Source of the DNA: Geodermatophilus aquaeductus
GTDB taxonomy: Bacteria > Actinomycetota > Actinomycetes > Mycobacteriales > Geodermatophilaceae
Assembly: GCF_900182545.1 (NCBI RefSeq)
Contig: NZ_FXTJ01000001.1
Location: 806,001-870,000 of the forward strand
DNA: 64,000 nucleotides
Direction of reading: 5' to 3'
The notes below the pieces were generated by a model, which saw nothing but the letters and a program-made list of their open reading frames with translations, had not been told where the DNA came from and did not search any database. Below, piece after piece: positions 51,596 through 59,823 of this stretch. Position 1 is the stretch's first letter, and every line of letters begins with the position of its first letter. A program made the position numbers and the translations under genes.

Positions 51596-52519
51596 GTGAG
51601 CGTGCCGCCCATGACCGCCTGGCCGTCCACCGAGCCCGCGGAGGTGGAGCTCGTCAGCGGCGATGCCCGCCTCGCCGTCGACCTGCGCGGGGGAGGGCTG
51701 CGCGCGCTGGCCGTCGGCGACTGGGACGTCCTCGACGGCTATCCCGCCGGCACGGTGCCCGCCGGGCGGCGCGGCGGCGTCCTGCTGCCGTGGCCCAACC
51801 GGCTGTGCGACGGGCAGTGGACCTGGGAGGGGCGGCAGCTGCAGCTCGACGTCGCCGCGCCCGGCAAGCCCGCCGCCCACGGCCTGGTCACCTGGCAGAC
51901 GTGGTCGGTGCTGGCCCGCCACTCCGACGCCGTCACCGTCGGCACCGTCGTCGAGGCCCGGCCGGGGTATCCGTTCCGCCTGGCGGCCGCCGTCGACCAC
52001 GCCCTCGCGCCCGGCCGGCTCACCGTCACCGTCCGGGTCCGCAACGCCGGTGACCGGCCCGCGCCCTTCGGCGTCGGCATGCACCCCTACCTCTCCGTCG
52101 GCGCCACGGAGGACGGCGGCATCGGCGACGCCGAGCTCACCGTCCCGGCGCGCACCGCCCTCGACCTCGACGGCGGCCTGCCCACCGGCACCCGCCGGCC
52201 CTTCGACGGCGCCGTCGGCCGGATCGGGGAGCGCGCGCTCGACGACGCCGTCACCGACCTCGACCGCGACGACGACGGATGGGCCCGGGTCCGGCTCCGC
52301 GGTGCCGCCGGCACGCTCGAGCTGGCCGTCGACCGGTCCTGGCCGTGGCTGCAGGTCTACAGCGGCGACACGCTCCCCGAGGGCCAGCGGCGCCGCAGCC
52401 TCGCGGTCGAGCCGATGACCTGCCCGCCCAACGCGCTGGCCGACGGCGTCGACCTCGTCGTCCTCGACCCGGGGGAGAGCTGGGCCGGCACGTGGACGCT
52501 CACCTGGACGGTGGCCTGA
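51596..52519 (+). CDS. Aldose 1-epimerase family protein
   Basis: 307 residues from GTG 51596; alternative starts are GTG 51578 and ATG 51611. Galactose mutarotase-fold motifs: RRGGVLLPWPNRLCDGQWTWEG, HGLVTWQTW (the catalytic His region), GVGMHPYLSVG (second His), LQVYSGDTLPEGQRRRSLAVEPMTCPPNA with the catalytic Glu in VEPMTCPPNA. It should interconvert alpha and beta anomers of a sugar or sugar phosphate. It lies between a DUF3224 gene and a MOSC gene with one base between it and the latter, but no sugar pathway genes are nearby. Confidence 0.92.
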   Translation: MSVPPMTAWPSTEPAEVELVSGDARLAVDLRGGGLRALAVGDWDVLDGYPAGTVPAGRRGGVLLPWPNRLCDGQWTWEGRQLQLDVAAPGKPAAHGLVTWQTWSVLARHSDAVTVGTVVEARPGYPFRLAAAVDHALAPGRLTVTVRVRNAGDRPAPFGVGMHPYLSVGATEDGGIGDAELTVPARTALDLDGGLPTGTRRPFDGAVGRIGERALDDAVTDLDRDDDGWARVRLRGAAGTLELAVDRSWPWLQVYSGDTLPEGQRRRSLAVEPMTCPPNALADGVDLVVLDPGESWAGTWTLTWTVA

Positions 52520-52520
52520 G

Positions 52521-53237
52521 GTGCGGGTCCAGGAGCTGTGGCGCTACCCGGTCAAGTCGCTGCAGGGCGAGCGGCTCGACGCCGTCGACGTCGGGCCCGA
52601 GGGCCTGACCGGCGACCGGCAGTGGGCGCTGTTCGACGCGTCCACCGGCTTCGGCCTCACCGCCCGCCGCCACCCGGACCTGCTGTTCGCCTCCGGCCGG
52701 ATGCGCGCCGACGGCCGCGTCGAGGTGGTCCTCCCCGACGGCACGGTCACCGTCGACGACGCCGTGCTGTCGGACTGGCTCGGCCGGCCGGTGTCGCTGC
52801 GGTCGGCGGACGCCGAGCGCGGGCCGCGGCAGTACGAGAACCCCGCAGTGGTCGGCGAGGACGCCGAGTACGACTGGGACGCCTTCGAGGGCGCCCGCGG
52901 CGCCTTCCACGACAGCTCGCGCATCCGCGTCTCGCTGGTCTCCACCGGCACGCTGGGCACCTGGGACCGGCGGCGGTTCCGCGCCAACGTGCTGCTCGAC
53001 GGGGAGGGCGAGGACGACCTGGTCGGGTCGACCGTGCGGCTGGGGACGGCGGTGCTCGACGTCGTCAAGCCGGTCAGCCGCTGCGTGATGGTGACCCGCC
53101 CGCAGCCCGGCGGCATCGCCCGCGACAACGGCGTCCTCAAGACCATCCACCGGCAGCGCGGCGGTGAGCTGGCCGTCGGCGCCCTGGTCCCCGTGCCGGG
53201 CCGGGTGGCGGTCGGCGACGCGCTCGCGCGGCTCTGA
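52521..53237 (+). CDS. MOSC-domain protein (MOCO sulfurase C-terminal type)
   Basis: 238 residues from GTG 52521. The N-terminal MOSC_N beta-barrel part begins VQELWRYPVKSLQGERLDAVDVGPEGLTGDRQWALFD. The MOSC part has RRFRANVLLDGEGEDDLVGSTVRLG and the conserved Cys region KPVSRCVMVTRPQPGGIARDNGVLKTI. The family carries molybdenum cofactor and reduces N-hydroxylated compounds or moves sulfur. It is one base after the epimerase gene, so likely co-transcribed with it. Confidence 0.92.
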   Translation: MRVQELWRYPVKSLQGERLDAVDVGPEGLTGDRQWALFDASTGFGLTARRHPDLLFASGRMRADGRVEVVLPDGTVTVDDAVLSDWLGRPVSLRSADAERGPRQYENPAVVGEDAEYDWDAFEGARGAFHDSSRIRVSLVSTGTLGTWDRRRFRANVLLDGEGEDDLVGSTVRLGTAVLDVVKPVSRCVMVTRPQPGGIARDNGVLKTIHRQRGGELAVGALVPVPGRVAVGDALARL

Positions 53238-53253
53238 GGGCACCATCGCAGTC

Positions 53254-53469
53254 GTGCGCACCGTGGAACTGCGACCCGGCGAGGACTCCATCCGCCTCGG
53301 GCAGCTGCTCAAGCTCGTCGACGCCGTCCCGACCGGCGCCCAGGTGAAGGACGTGCTGGTCACCGGCGACGTCCGCGTCAACGGGGAGCCCGAGGACCGC
53401 CGCGGCCGGCAGGTGCGCCGCGGCGACGTCGTCTCGATCCCCGGTGCCGACGACGTGCGCGTCGCGTGA
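53254..53469 (+). CDS. S4-domain RNA-binding protein (YaaA/YbcJ-like)
   Basis: 71 residues from GTG 53254. A single S4 domain: DSIRLGQLLKLVDAVPTGAQVKDVLVTGDVRVNGEPEDRRGRQVRRGDVVSIPG. Small one-domain S4 proteins of about 70 residues bind structured RNA, usually rRNA, and are often next to recF or as here to RNA-processing genes. The last 4 bases overlap the start of the RNB exonuclease (GTGA), so the two are translationally coupled. Confidence 0.9.
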   Translation: MRTVELRPGEDSIRLGQLLKLVDAVPTGAQVKDVLVTGDVRVNGEPEDRRGRQVRRGDVVSIPGADDVRVA

Positions 53470-54926
53470 CGGCCGCGGCGGGTTCCACGTGGAACGAGGA
53501 CCGGGGCGCCTTCGCGGTGCCGCGCTGGCCCGAGGCCGCCCCTCCCGGGCCGGACTTCGACGCGATCCGGGCGGAGTTCGACGTCCCGGAGGACTTCCCG
53601 CCCGAGGTGGTCGCCGAGGCCGAGCGGGTGGCCGCGGAGCTGCCCCTGCCCGCCGACGACGCCACCGGCCTGCCGCTGGTCACCGTCGACCCACCGGGCA
53701 GCCGTGACCTCGACCAGGCCGTGCACCTCGCCCGGGAGGACGGCGGCTACGTCGTTCGCTACGCCATCGCCGACGTCGGCGCGGTGGTCGCCCTCGGCGG
53801 CGCGCTCGACGCCGAGGCCCGCCGCCGCGGCCAGACCCTCTACAGCCCCGACCGGCGCACGCCGCTGCACCCGCCGGTCCTGAGCGAGGGCGCGGCCAGC
53901 CTGCTGCCCGGCCAGGACCGCGCCGCGGCGCTGTGGACGATCCGCCTCGACGCCGACGGCGGGGTGCGCGCGGTCGACCTGCGCCGCGCCCGCGTCCGCA
54001 GCCGCGCCCAGCTCGCCTATCCCGACGTCCAGGCGCAGGCCGACGCCGGCACCCTCCCCGACGCGATCGCCCTCCTGCCCGAGATCGGCCGGCTGCTCGA
54101 GCAGGGCGCGGCCGACCGCGGCGCCATCGAGCTCGGCACCCCCGAGCAGCAGGTGGTGCACGGCCCCGACGGCGGCTGGACGCTCGTGGCCCGCGCCGAC
54201 CTCCCCGTCGAGGGGTGGAACGCGCAGATCTCGCTGCTCACCGGCCGCGTGGCGGCCCGGCTCATGCTCGACGGCGGCGTCGGCGTGCTGCGCACCCTCC
54301 CGCCGGCCCGCCCGGAGGACGTCGAGCGGCTGCGCCGGCTGGCCCCGGCGCTCGGGGTCGACTGGCCGGCCGGGACCGGGGCGGGTCAGGTGCTCGCCGG
54401 CCTCGACGTCGCCGACCCCCGCCACGCGGCGTTCCTCGAGGAGGCCGCCGCGCTGCTGCGCGGCGCCGCGTACACCCCGTTCGACGGCGCCCCGCCGGAG
54501 CAGACCGGCCATGCCGGCGTCGGCTCGACGTACGCGCACGTCACCGCCCCGCTGCGCCGGCTGGTCGACCGGTTCGCCACCGAGGTCTGCCTCGCCCTGG
54601 CCGCCGGCCGCGAGCCCGACCCCGCGGTGCGCGCCGCGCTGCCGGAGCTGCCCGGCCTCATGGCCACGTCCGACCGGCGCACCCGGTCGGTCGAGCGGGC
54701 CGCCGTCGACGCCACCGAGGCGTGGCTGCTCGCCGGCCGCGAGGGCGCGCTGTTCGACGCCGTCGTGGTCGACGCCGACGGCGACCGCGGCACCGTCGTC
54801 CTCGCCGAGCCGGCGATCCGCGGCCGCTGCGTGGGGACCGCGCTGGAGCCCGGCTCCCGCGTGCGGGTGCGGCTCACCGAGGCCGACGTCGCCCGCCGGT
54901 CGGTGCGCTTCGAGGTGGTCGCGTGA
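53466..54926 (+). CDS. RNB-domain (RNase II-like) exoribonuclease
   Basis: 486 residues from GTG 53466. The RNB catalytic domain starts LPLVTVDPPGSRDLDQAVHLA with the metal-binding Asp cluster, and continues YAIADVGAVVALGGALDAEARRRGQTLYSPDRR and GHAGVGSTYAHVTAPLRRLVDRFA. A C-terminal region with VVLAEPAIRGRCVGTALEPGSRVRVRL is S1/OB-like. It is short for RNase R (no N-terminal cold-shock domains are obvious). It degrades RNA 3' to 5'. A parS site lies near its 5' end and encodes GSTWNED. It overlaps both neighbours by 4 bases. Confidence 0.92.
   Translation: MTAAAGSTWNEDRGAFAVPRWPEAAPPGPDFDAIRAEFDVPEDFPPEVVAEAERVAAELPLPADDATGLPLVTVDPPGSRDLDQAVHLAREDGGYVVRYAIADVGAVVALGGALDAEARRRGQTLYSPDRRTPLHPPVLSEGAASLLPGQDRAAALWTIRLDADGGVRAVDLRRARVRSRAQLAYPDVQAQADAGTLPDAIALLPEIGRLLEQGAADRGAIELGTPEQQVVHGPDGGWTLVARADLPVEGWNAQISLLTGRVAARLMLDGGVGVLRTLPPARPEDVERLRRLAPALGVDWPAGTGAGQVLAGLDVADPRHAAFLEEAAALLRGAAYTPFDGAPPEQTGHAGVGSTYAHVTAPLRRLVDRFATEVCLALAAGREPDPAVRAALPELPGLMATSDRRTRSVERAAVDATEAWLLAGREGALFDAVVVDADGDRGTVVLAEPAIRGRCVGTALEPGSRVRVRLTEADVARRSVRFEVVA
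53481..53496. promoter_or_regulatory. parS site 5, in the 5' end of the RNB gene
   Basis: GGTTCCACGTGGAACG has the perfect core GTTCCACGTGGAAC (53482-53495). It lies inside coding sequence, 40 kb to the right of oriC. Confidence 0.88.
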
Positions 54927-56119
54927 CCCGCGAGCCGTACCTCGCCGAGCGCCTGCAGGGCTTCGGGACGACGGTGTTCGCCGAGATGAGCGCCCTGGCG
55001 GTGGCCACCGGCTCGATCAACCTCGGCCAGGGCTTCCCCGACGCCCCCGGGCCGGCCGAGGTCCTCGACGTCGCCCGCGCCGCGATCGGCACGATGGCCG
55101 ACCAGTACCCGCCCGGCCCCGGCACCCCGGAGCTGCGGACGGCGATCGCCGCGCACGTCGCGCGCTTCCGCGGGCTGGCCTACGACGCCGACACGGAGGT
55201 GCTGGTCACCGCCGGCGCCACCGAGGCGCTCAGCGCGGCGATGCTGGCGCTGGTCGAGCCCGGCGACGAGGTGGTCGTCTTCGAGCCGGTCTACGACAGC
55301 TACGCCGCGGCCGTGGCGATGGCCGGTGGCGTGCTGCGCCCGGTGCCGCTCACCCCGCCGCCGGCCGACACCGACGGCGCGGTCTGGACGTTCGACCCCG
55401 CCGACCTGCGCGCCGCCGTCACCCCGCGGACGAAGCTGCTGCTGCTGAACACCCCGCACAACCCGACCGGCAAGGTCTTCAGCCGCGCCGAGCTGGACCT
55501 GGTGGCCGAGGTGGTCCTCGCGGCCGGCCTGCTGCTGGTCACCGACGAGGTCTACGAGCACCTGGTCTTCGACGGTGCCGCGCACGTCTCGCCGGCCACG
55601 CTGCCCGGCCTGCGCGACCGCACGCTGGTCGTCGGCAGCGGCGGCAAGACGTTCAGCACCACCGGCTGGAAGGTCGGCTGGGCCTGCGGGCCGGCGCCGC
55701 TGGTGGCCGCCGTCCGCACCGCCAAGCAGTTCCTCACCTACGTCAACGCCGGGCCGTTCCAGCCGGCGGTCGCCGCGGGCCTGGCCCTGCCGGACGCCTA
55801 CTTCACCGGGATCGCCCGCGACCTGCAGCGGCGCCGCGACGTGCTGGTCGCGGGGCTGCGGGCGGCCGGCCTGCCGACGATCAGCCCGGAGGCCACCTAC
55901 TTCGCCACCGTCGACGTCCGCGGCGTGCAGCCCGACGGTGACGGCCTCGCGTTCTGCCGGGCGCTGCCCGAGCGCGCCGGCGTGGTGGCGGTCCCGGCCG
56001 GGGTCTTCTGGACGGCGGGTCACGCGCACCTCGGCCGCCACCTGGTGCGGTTCGCCTTCTGCAAGCGCGACGAGGTGCTCGACGAGGCGGTCGACCGGCT
56101 GGGCAGGATGAGCGCATGA
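54923..56119 (+). CDS. PLP-dependent aminotransferase (methionine/glutamine transaminase-like)
   Basis: 398 residues from GTG 54923, overlapping the RNB gene by 4 bases. Fold-type I motifs: SINLGQGFPDAPGPAEVLD, QYPPGPGTPELRTAIAAH, LLLNTPHNPTGKVFSRAEL, VTDEVYEHLVFDG and the PLP lysine in GSGGKTFSTTGWKVGW. It resembles YbdL and kynurenine/glutamine transaminase K, which use methionine or aromatic amino acids. The next gene is an omega-amidase, the usual partner of such transaminases (glutamine transaminase-omega-amidase pathway). Confidence 0.92.
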   Translation: MTREPYLAERLQGFGTTVFAEMSALAVATGSINLGQGFPDAPGPAEVLDVARAAIGTMADQYPPGPGTPELRTAIAAHVARFRGLAYDADTEVLVTAGATEALSAAMLALVEPGDEVVVFEPVYDSYAAAVAMAGGVLRPVPLTPPPADTDGAVWTFDPADLRAAVTPRTKLLLLNTPHNPTGKVFSRAELDLVAEVVLAAGLLLVTDEVYEHLVFDGAAHVSPATLPGLRDRTLVVGSGGKTFSTTGWKVGWACGPAPLVAAVRTAKQFLTYVNAGPFQPAVAAGLALPDAYFTGIARDLQRRRDVLVAGLRAAGLPTISPEATYFATVDVRGVQPDGDGLAFCRALPERAGVVAVPAGVFWTAGHAHLGRHLVRFAFCKRDEVLDEAVDRLGRMSA

Positions 56120-56877
56120 GGTTCGGGGTCGTCCAGCACGACATCGTCTGGGAGGACCGGGAGGCCAACTACTCCCGGCTGGCGCCGCAGGTGGCCCGCG
56201 CGGCCGCCGCCGGGGCGGAGCTCGTGCTGCTCAGCGAGACGTTCTCCACCGGGTTCTCCATGACACCCGGCATCGGCGAGCCCGAGGACGGCCCGTCGGC
56301 GTCCTTCCTGCGGGCCCAGGCCGCCGAGCACGGCGTGTGGGTGGCCGGCACCTGCCCGGAGATCGCGCCCGGCGCGGAGCTGCCCTACAACTCCTTCGTC
56401 CTCGCCGGCCCCGACGGCACGGTGCACCGCTACCGCAAGCTGCACCCGTTCACCCACGGCGGCGAGGCCGAGCGCTACCGCGCCGGCGACGGCCCGGTGA
56501 CGGTGACGATCGGCGGGCTGCGGGTCACCCCGTTCGTCTGCTACGACCTGCGCTTCGCCGACGTCTTCTGGGCCGCCGCGCAGGACACCGACGTCTACCT
56601 GGTGACGGCGAACTGGCCCTCGGCGCGCCGGCACCACTGGACGACGCTGCTGCGGGCGCGCGCCATCGAGAACCAGGCCTACGTGGTCGCCTGCAACCGC
56701 GTGGGTACCGGCGGCGACGGTCTGCACCACGCGGGTGACAGCCGGGTGGTCGACCCGATGGGCGAGGTGCTGGCCGCCGCCGCGGGGGGCGAGACGCTCG
56801 TGCTGGCCGACGTGGAGGCCGCCGAGGTCACCGCCACCCGCGAGCGGTTCGCCTTCCTGGCCGACAGGCGCGGCTAG
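56116..56877 (+). CDS. Nitrilase-superfamily omega-amidase (YafV/Nit2-like)
   Basis: 253 residues from ATG 56116, overlapping the aminotransferase by 4 bases. The Glu-Lys-Cys triad is complete: Glu41 in LVLLSETFSTGFSM, Lys in YRKLHPFTHGGEA and Cys in PFVCYDLRFADVF. ETFSTGFSM is typical of the YafV omega-amidase group. It hydrolyses alpha-ketoglutaramate (the product of glutamine transamination) to 2-oxoglutarate, and related omega-amides. With the upstream aminotransferase it would make transamination from glutamine irreversible, salvaging 2-oxo acids such as 2-oxo-4-methylthiobutyrate. The TAG stop overlaps the convergent PRC gene's stop. Confidence 0.92.
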   Translation: MRFGVVQHDIVWEDREANYSRLAPQVARAAAAGAELVLLSETFSTGFSMTPGIGEPEDGPSASFLRAQAAEHGVWVAGTCPEIAPGAELPYNSFVLAGPDGTVHRYRKLHPFTHGGEAERYRAGDGPVTVTIGGLRVTPFVCYDLRFADVFWAAAQDTDVYLVTANWPSARRHHWTTLLRARAIENQAYVVACNRVGTGGDGLHHAGDSRVVDPMGEVLAAAAGGETLVLADVEAAEVTATRERFAFLADRRG

Positions 56878-58022
56878 CGCACCGGACCCGAACGGGTCTG
56901 GTCGACGACGATCTGCTCCCGCTGCACCTGCTCGGTGACCCGCTCCTGGCCCTGCACGACCTCGGTGGCCAGCCGGACCCGCTCGACCGGCACGACCTCC
57001 ACCGACACCACCGGGCGCTCGGCGTGCAGCACGATCTCCTCGGGCAGCCCGCCGAGACCCGTCCCGGGTTGCACGGTGCCGGGCTGTGCCGTCTCCGCGT
57101 ACTGCTGACCGCCCGCGGGGGCGAGCGACTCACCGGGGACGTCGGGGGCGTCGAGCGGCACGTGCTCGACGCGGATCTCCTCGCGGCGGATCGGCACGGT
57201 CACCTGCACCTCCTCGGTGACCACGTACTTGACCAGCCGCACGCGCGTGGCGGCCACCTGCTCGGTGCCGACCCGCAACTGCTCCTCGCTGCGCGCCATG
57301 GCTCCGTCGGTCACCGCCCCGCCGGTCACCGCCCCGCCGGCGTGCCGGGGGGCGTGCTCCGCCGCGGGCGGCGGAGCCGCCTGCTCCGTGGTGGTCCGCA
57401 TGCCCGCGGCCGGCTGGGGGACGGGGCGGGTGCCCTGGTCGGCCACCGCGCCGGCGGCCGCCGAGGCACCGCTGCCCGGCGCACCGGTCTGGGCGGACGT
57501 GCCGGCGGCCGGCGGCTCGTTGCTGACCGCGGTGTCCCGCCTGTCGACGCCGGCCGCGCCGGTGGCGGGTACGTCGGTGGCGGGCCCGGCGTCCGAGCGG
57601 GTCGGCCCGCTGCCGGCCTGTGACCACGGCTGCCCGGTGGGGACGTCGGGGCCCGGCTCTGCGGTGCCGCCGGGCTGTGCCGTGCCGCCCGTCAGGCCGT
57701 AGTGCTCCCGCAGCGCCGCCTCGTCCTCGGGGCCGAGGTGGTCCCCGCCGGTGATCGGGGCGTGCTTCACGGTGTCCTTGTGCACCGGCACGCTGAGGAC
57801 GCCGTCGCCGAAGGTGGCCTGCGTGGCCGGGACGATGGAGTGCTTGGTGCCGAACAGCCCGGTGCTCACGGCCACCCAGGTGGGCGCGCCGGTGCGGTCG
57901 TCGACGAAGAAGCTCTCGACGGTGCCGATCTTCTCGCCGTCGGGCCCCTGGACCGTGCTCCCGATCGCCGCGGACAGGTCTCGCTCGCTCAACACGCTGC
58001 TCGCCTCCTCCGTCGACGCCAC
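56874..58022 (-). CDS. PRC-barrel and DUF2382 protein
   Basis: 382 residues. The N-terminal PRC-barrel is about 10-85: GSTVQGPDGEKIGTVESFFVDDRTGAPTWVAVSTGLFGTKHSIVP. A disordered Pro/Ala/Gly middle follows (about 110-260). The C-terminal DUF2382 is about 265-382: VRLVKYVVTEEVQVTVPIRREEIRVEHVPL and EEIVLHAERPVVSVEVVPVERVRLATEVV. Such proteins are often stress- or desiccation-induced in actinobacteria and cyanobacteria, though their function is unknown. The TAG stop lies in the palindrome CTAG shared with the omega-amidase stop, a 4-base convergent overlap. Confidence 0.9.
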   Translation of the reverse strand: MASTEEASSVLSERDLSAAIGSTVQGPDGEKIGTVESFFVDDRTGAPTWVAVSTGLFGTKHSIVPATQATFGDGVLSVPVHKDTVKHAPITGGDHLGPEDEAALREHYGLTGGTAQPGGTAEPGPDVPTGQPWSQAGSGPTRSDAGPATDVPATGAAGVDRRDTAVSNEPPAAGTSAQTGAPGSGASAAAGAVADQGTRPVPQPAAGMRTTTEQAAPPPAAEHAPRHAGGAVTGGAVTDGAMARSEEQLRVGTEQVAATRVRLVKYVVTEEVQVTVPIRREEIRVEHVPLDAPDVPGESLAPAGGQQYAETAQPGTVQPGTGLGGLPEEIVLHAERPVVSVEVVPVERVRLATEVVQGQERVTEQVQREQIVVDQTRSGPVR

Positions 58023-58121
58023 GGTCTGGCGTCTTCCGCGGGGGAGTGCCCGGTCCGGGGTGCCCCGACACCCCGCGGACGCCTACCGTCGACCCGGACG
58101 ATCATCCAAGAGGAGGACGAC

Positions 58122-59729
58122 GTGGGCAGCGGACAACTCGAGGTCGAGCGCAAGTTCGAGGCGGGGCCGGACGTCGTCCTCCCCGACCTGACCGTCGTCG
58201 ACGGCGTGTCGTCGGCCGGGGACCCGGTCACGCACGAGCTCGACGCCACCTACTTCGACACCCCGGACCTGCGGCTGGCCCGCGCCCGGATCACCCTGCG
58301 CCGGCGCACCGGCGGCACCGACGCCGGCTGGCACCTCAAGCTGCCCACCGCCGTGGCCGGCTCCCGCCGGGAGCTGCACGCCCCGCTGGGCACCCGGCGC
58401 ACGCTCGTGCCGCGCCCGGTCACCGACCCGGTGACCGCCGTGCTCCGCGGCGCGAAGCCGGCGCCGGTGGCCACCCTGCAGACGACGCGGCAGGTCACGC
58501 ACCTGCTCGGCGACGGCGGCACGGTGCTCGCCGAGGTCGCCGTCGACACGGTGACCGGCACGGCGCTGGCGCCCGACCCCGAGACCCCGGCGACCGTCAT
58601 GACCTGGCGCGAGATCGAGGTGGAGCTCGTCGAGGGCGATCCCACCCTGCTCGACGGCGTCACCGCGGCCCTGGGCGCGGCCGGCATCCGGCCCTCCGAC
58701 CTCCCGTCCAAGCTCACCCGGGTGCTCGCCGACCGGCTCGCCGCGCTGACCCCCGCCCCGGCCGTCCGCCCGGCCGTCCCGGACGCGCAGTCCGGCAAGA
58801 AGGGGAAGAAGGGCAAGAAGCAGGCCACGGGGCCGACGGCCGCCGAGGTCGTCCTCGGCGCCCTGCGCGGCCAGGTCCAGGCGCTGCAGACCGCCGACAT
58901 CGGCGTCCGCACCGGCGACCCCGAGGGCGTGCACGACCTGCGCGTGGCCTGCCGCCGGATCCGCAGCATCCTCGCCGCCTTCCGGTCGGTGCTCGACCGC
59001 ACCGCCACCGACCCCGTCCGCGACGAGCTGCAGTGGGTCGGCGCCGCGCTCTCCGGCGCCCGCGACGGCGAGGTTGCGCTCGAGCACCTCAAGGCCGTCG
59101 TGGCCGCGCAGCCGGTCGTCCTGGTGCGCGGCCCGGTCGCCGCGCGGCTGCAGCAGACCGAGGTCGCCGACGTCGAGCGGGGCCGCAAGGCGGCGGTGCG
59201 GGCGCTGTCGGACCGCCGGCACCTGGCGCTGCTCGACACCCTGGACGGCCTGCTCACCGACCCGCCGCTGGCCGAGGCCGCCGGCGAGCCCGGGCGCACC
59301 GTCCTCGCCGACGCCGTCAAGCGCACCGGCAAGCGGCTGCAGGCGCGCATCGACGAGGCCCGCGCCCGCGAGCAGGAGGATCCGGGCGCCCACGAGGAGG
59401 AGACCGAGCACGCGCTGCACGAGGTGCGCAAGGCGGCCAAGCGGGTCCGCTACACCGCCGAGGTCGCCGCGCCGCTGCTCGGGGCACCGGCCGAGGCGCT
59501 CGTGGCCTGCATGAAGGAGGTGCAGGACGTGCTGGGCGAGGCGCAGGACACCGTCGTCGCCCGGCAGTGGTGCCTGCGGCTGGCCGCGGCCGCCGTCGGG
59601 GCGGGCGAGGACACCTTCGCCTACGGCCGGCTGCACGCGCTGGAGGAGCTGCGCGCCGAGCACGCCGACCAGCGGTTCTGGGCGATGGAGCCGACGCTGC
59701 GGGCCGCGGTCAAGGCCGTCCGGGCCTGA
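58122..59729 (+). CDS. CYTH-CHAD fusion protein
   Basis: 535 residues from GTG 58122, preceded by GAGGAGG. The N-terminal CYTH domain is about 1-205: LEVERKFEAGPDV (the ExExK-type start), ATYFDTPDLRLARARITLRRRTGG and WHLKLPTAVAGSRRELHAPLG. A Lys-rich linker SGKKGKKGKKQ (about 225-235) leads to the C-terminal CHAD domain (about 245-530), helical with paired HDLRVACRRIRS and LHEVRKAAKRVRY, the basic His-rich polyphosphate-binding signature. CYTH enzymes hydrolyse tripolyphosphate or make cAMP, and CHAD binds polyphosphate, so a role at polyphosphate granules is likely. A hairpin terminator follows. Confidence 0.93.
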   Translation: MGSGQLEVERKFEAGPDVVLPDLTVVDGVSSAGDPVTHELDATYFDTPDLRLARARITLRRRTGGTDAGWHLKLPTAVAGSRRELHAPLGTRRTLVPRPVTDPVTAVLRGAKPAPVATLQTTRQVTHLLGDGGTVLAEVAVDTVTGTALAPDPETPATVMTWREIEVELVEGDPTLLDGVTAALGAAGIRPSDLPSKLTRVLADRLAALTPAPAVRPAVPDAQSGKKGKKGKKQATGPTAAEVVLGALRGQVQALQTADIGVRTGDPEGVHDLRVACRRIRSILAAFRSVLDRTATDPVRDELQWVGAALSGARDGEVALEHLKAVVAAQPVVLVRGPVAARLQQTEVADVERGRKAAVRALSDRRHLALLDTLDGLLTDPPLAEAAGEPGRTVLADAVKRTGKRLQARIDEARAREQEDPGAHEEETEHALHEVRKAAKRVRYTAEVAAPLLGAPAEALVACMKEVQDVLGEAQDTVVARQWCLRLAAAAVGAGEDTFAYGRLHALEELRAEHADQRFWAMEPTLRAAVKAVRA

Positions 59730-59744
59730 CGGCGCCGATCCGCC

Positions 59745-59768
59745 GGCCGGGACGGGAACGTCCCGGCC
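59745..59768 (+). terminator. Terminator after the CYTH-CHAD gene
   Basis: A 9-bp stem GGCCGGGAC / GTCCCGGCC closes a 6-base loop, 15 bases after the stop. Confidence 0.75.
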
Positions 59769-59823
59769 CTCCCGGACGTGTCCTGCCGGGGTACCCACCG
59801 CCTGAGACGAAACGAGGCCCGTC

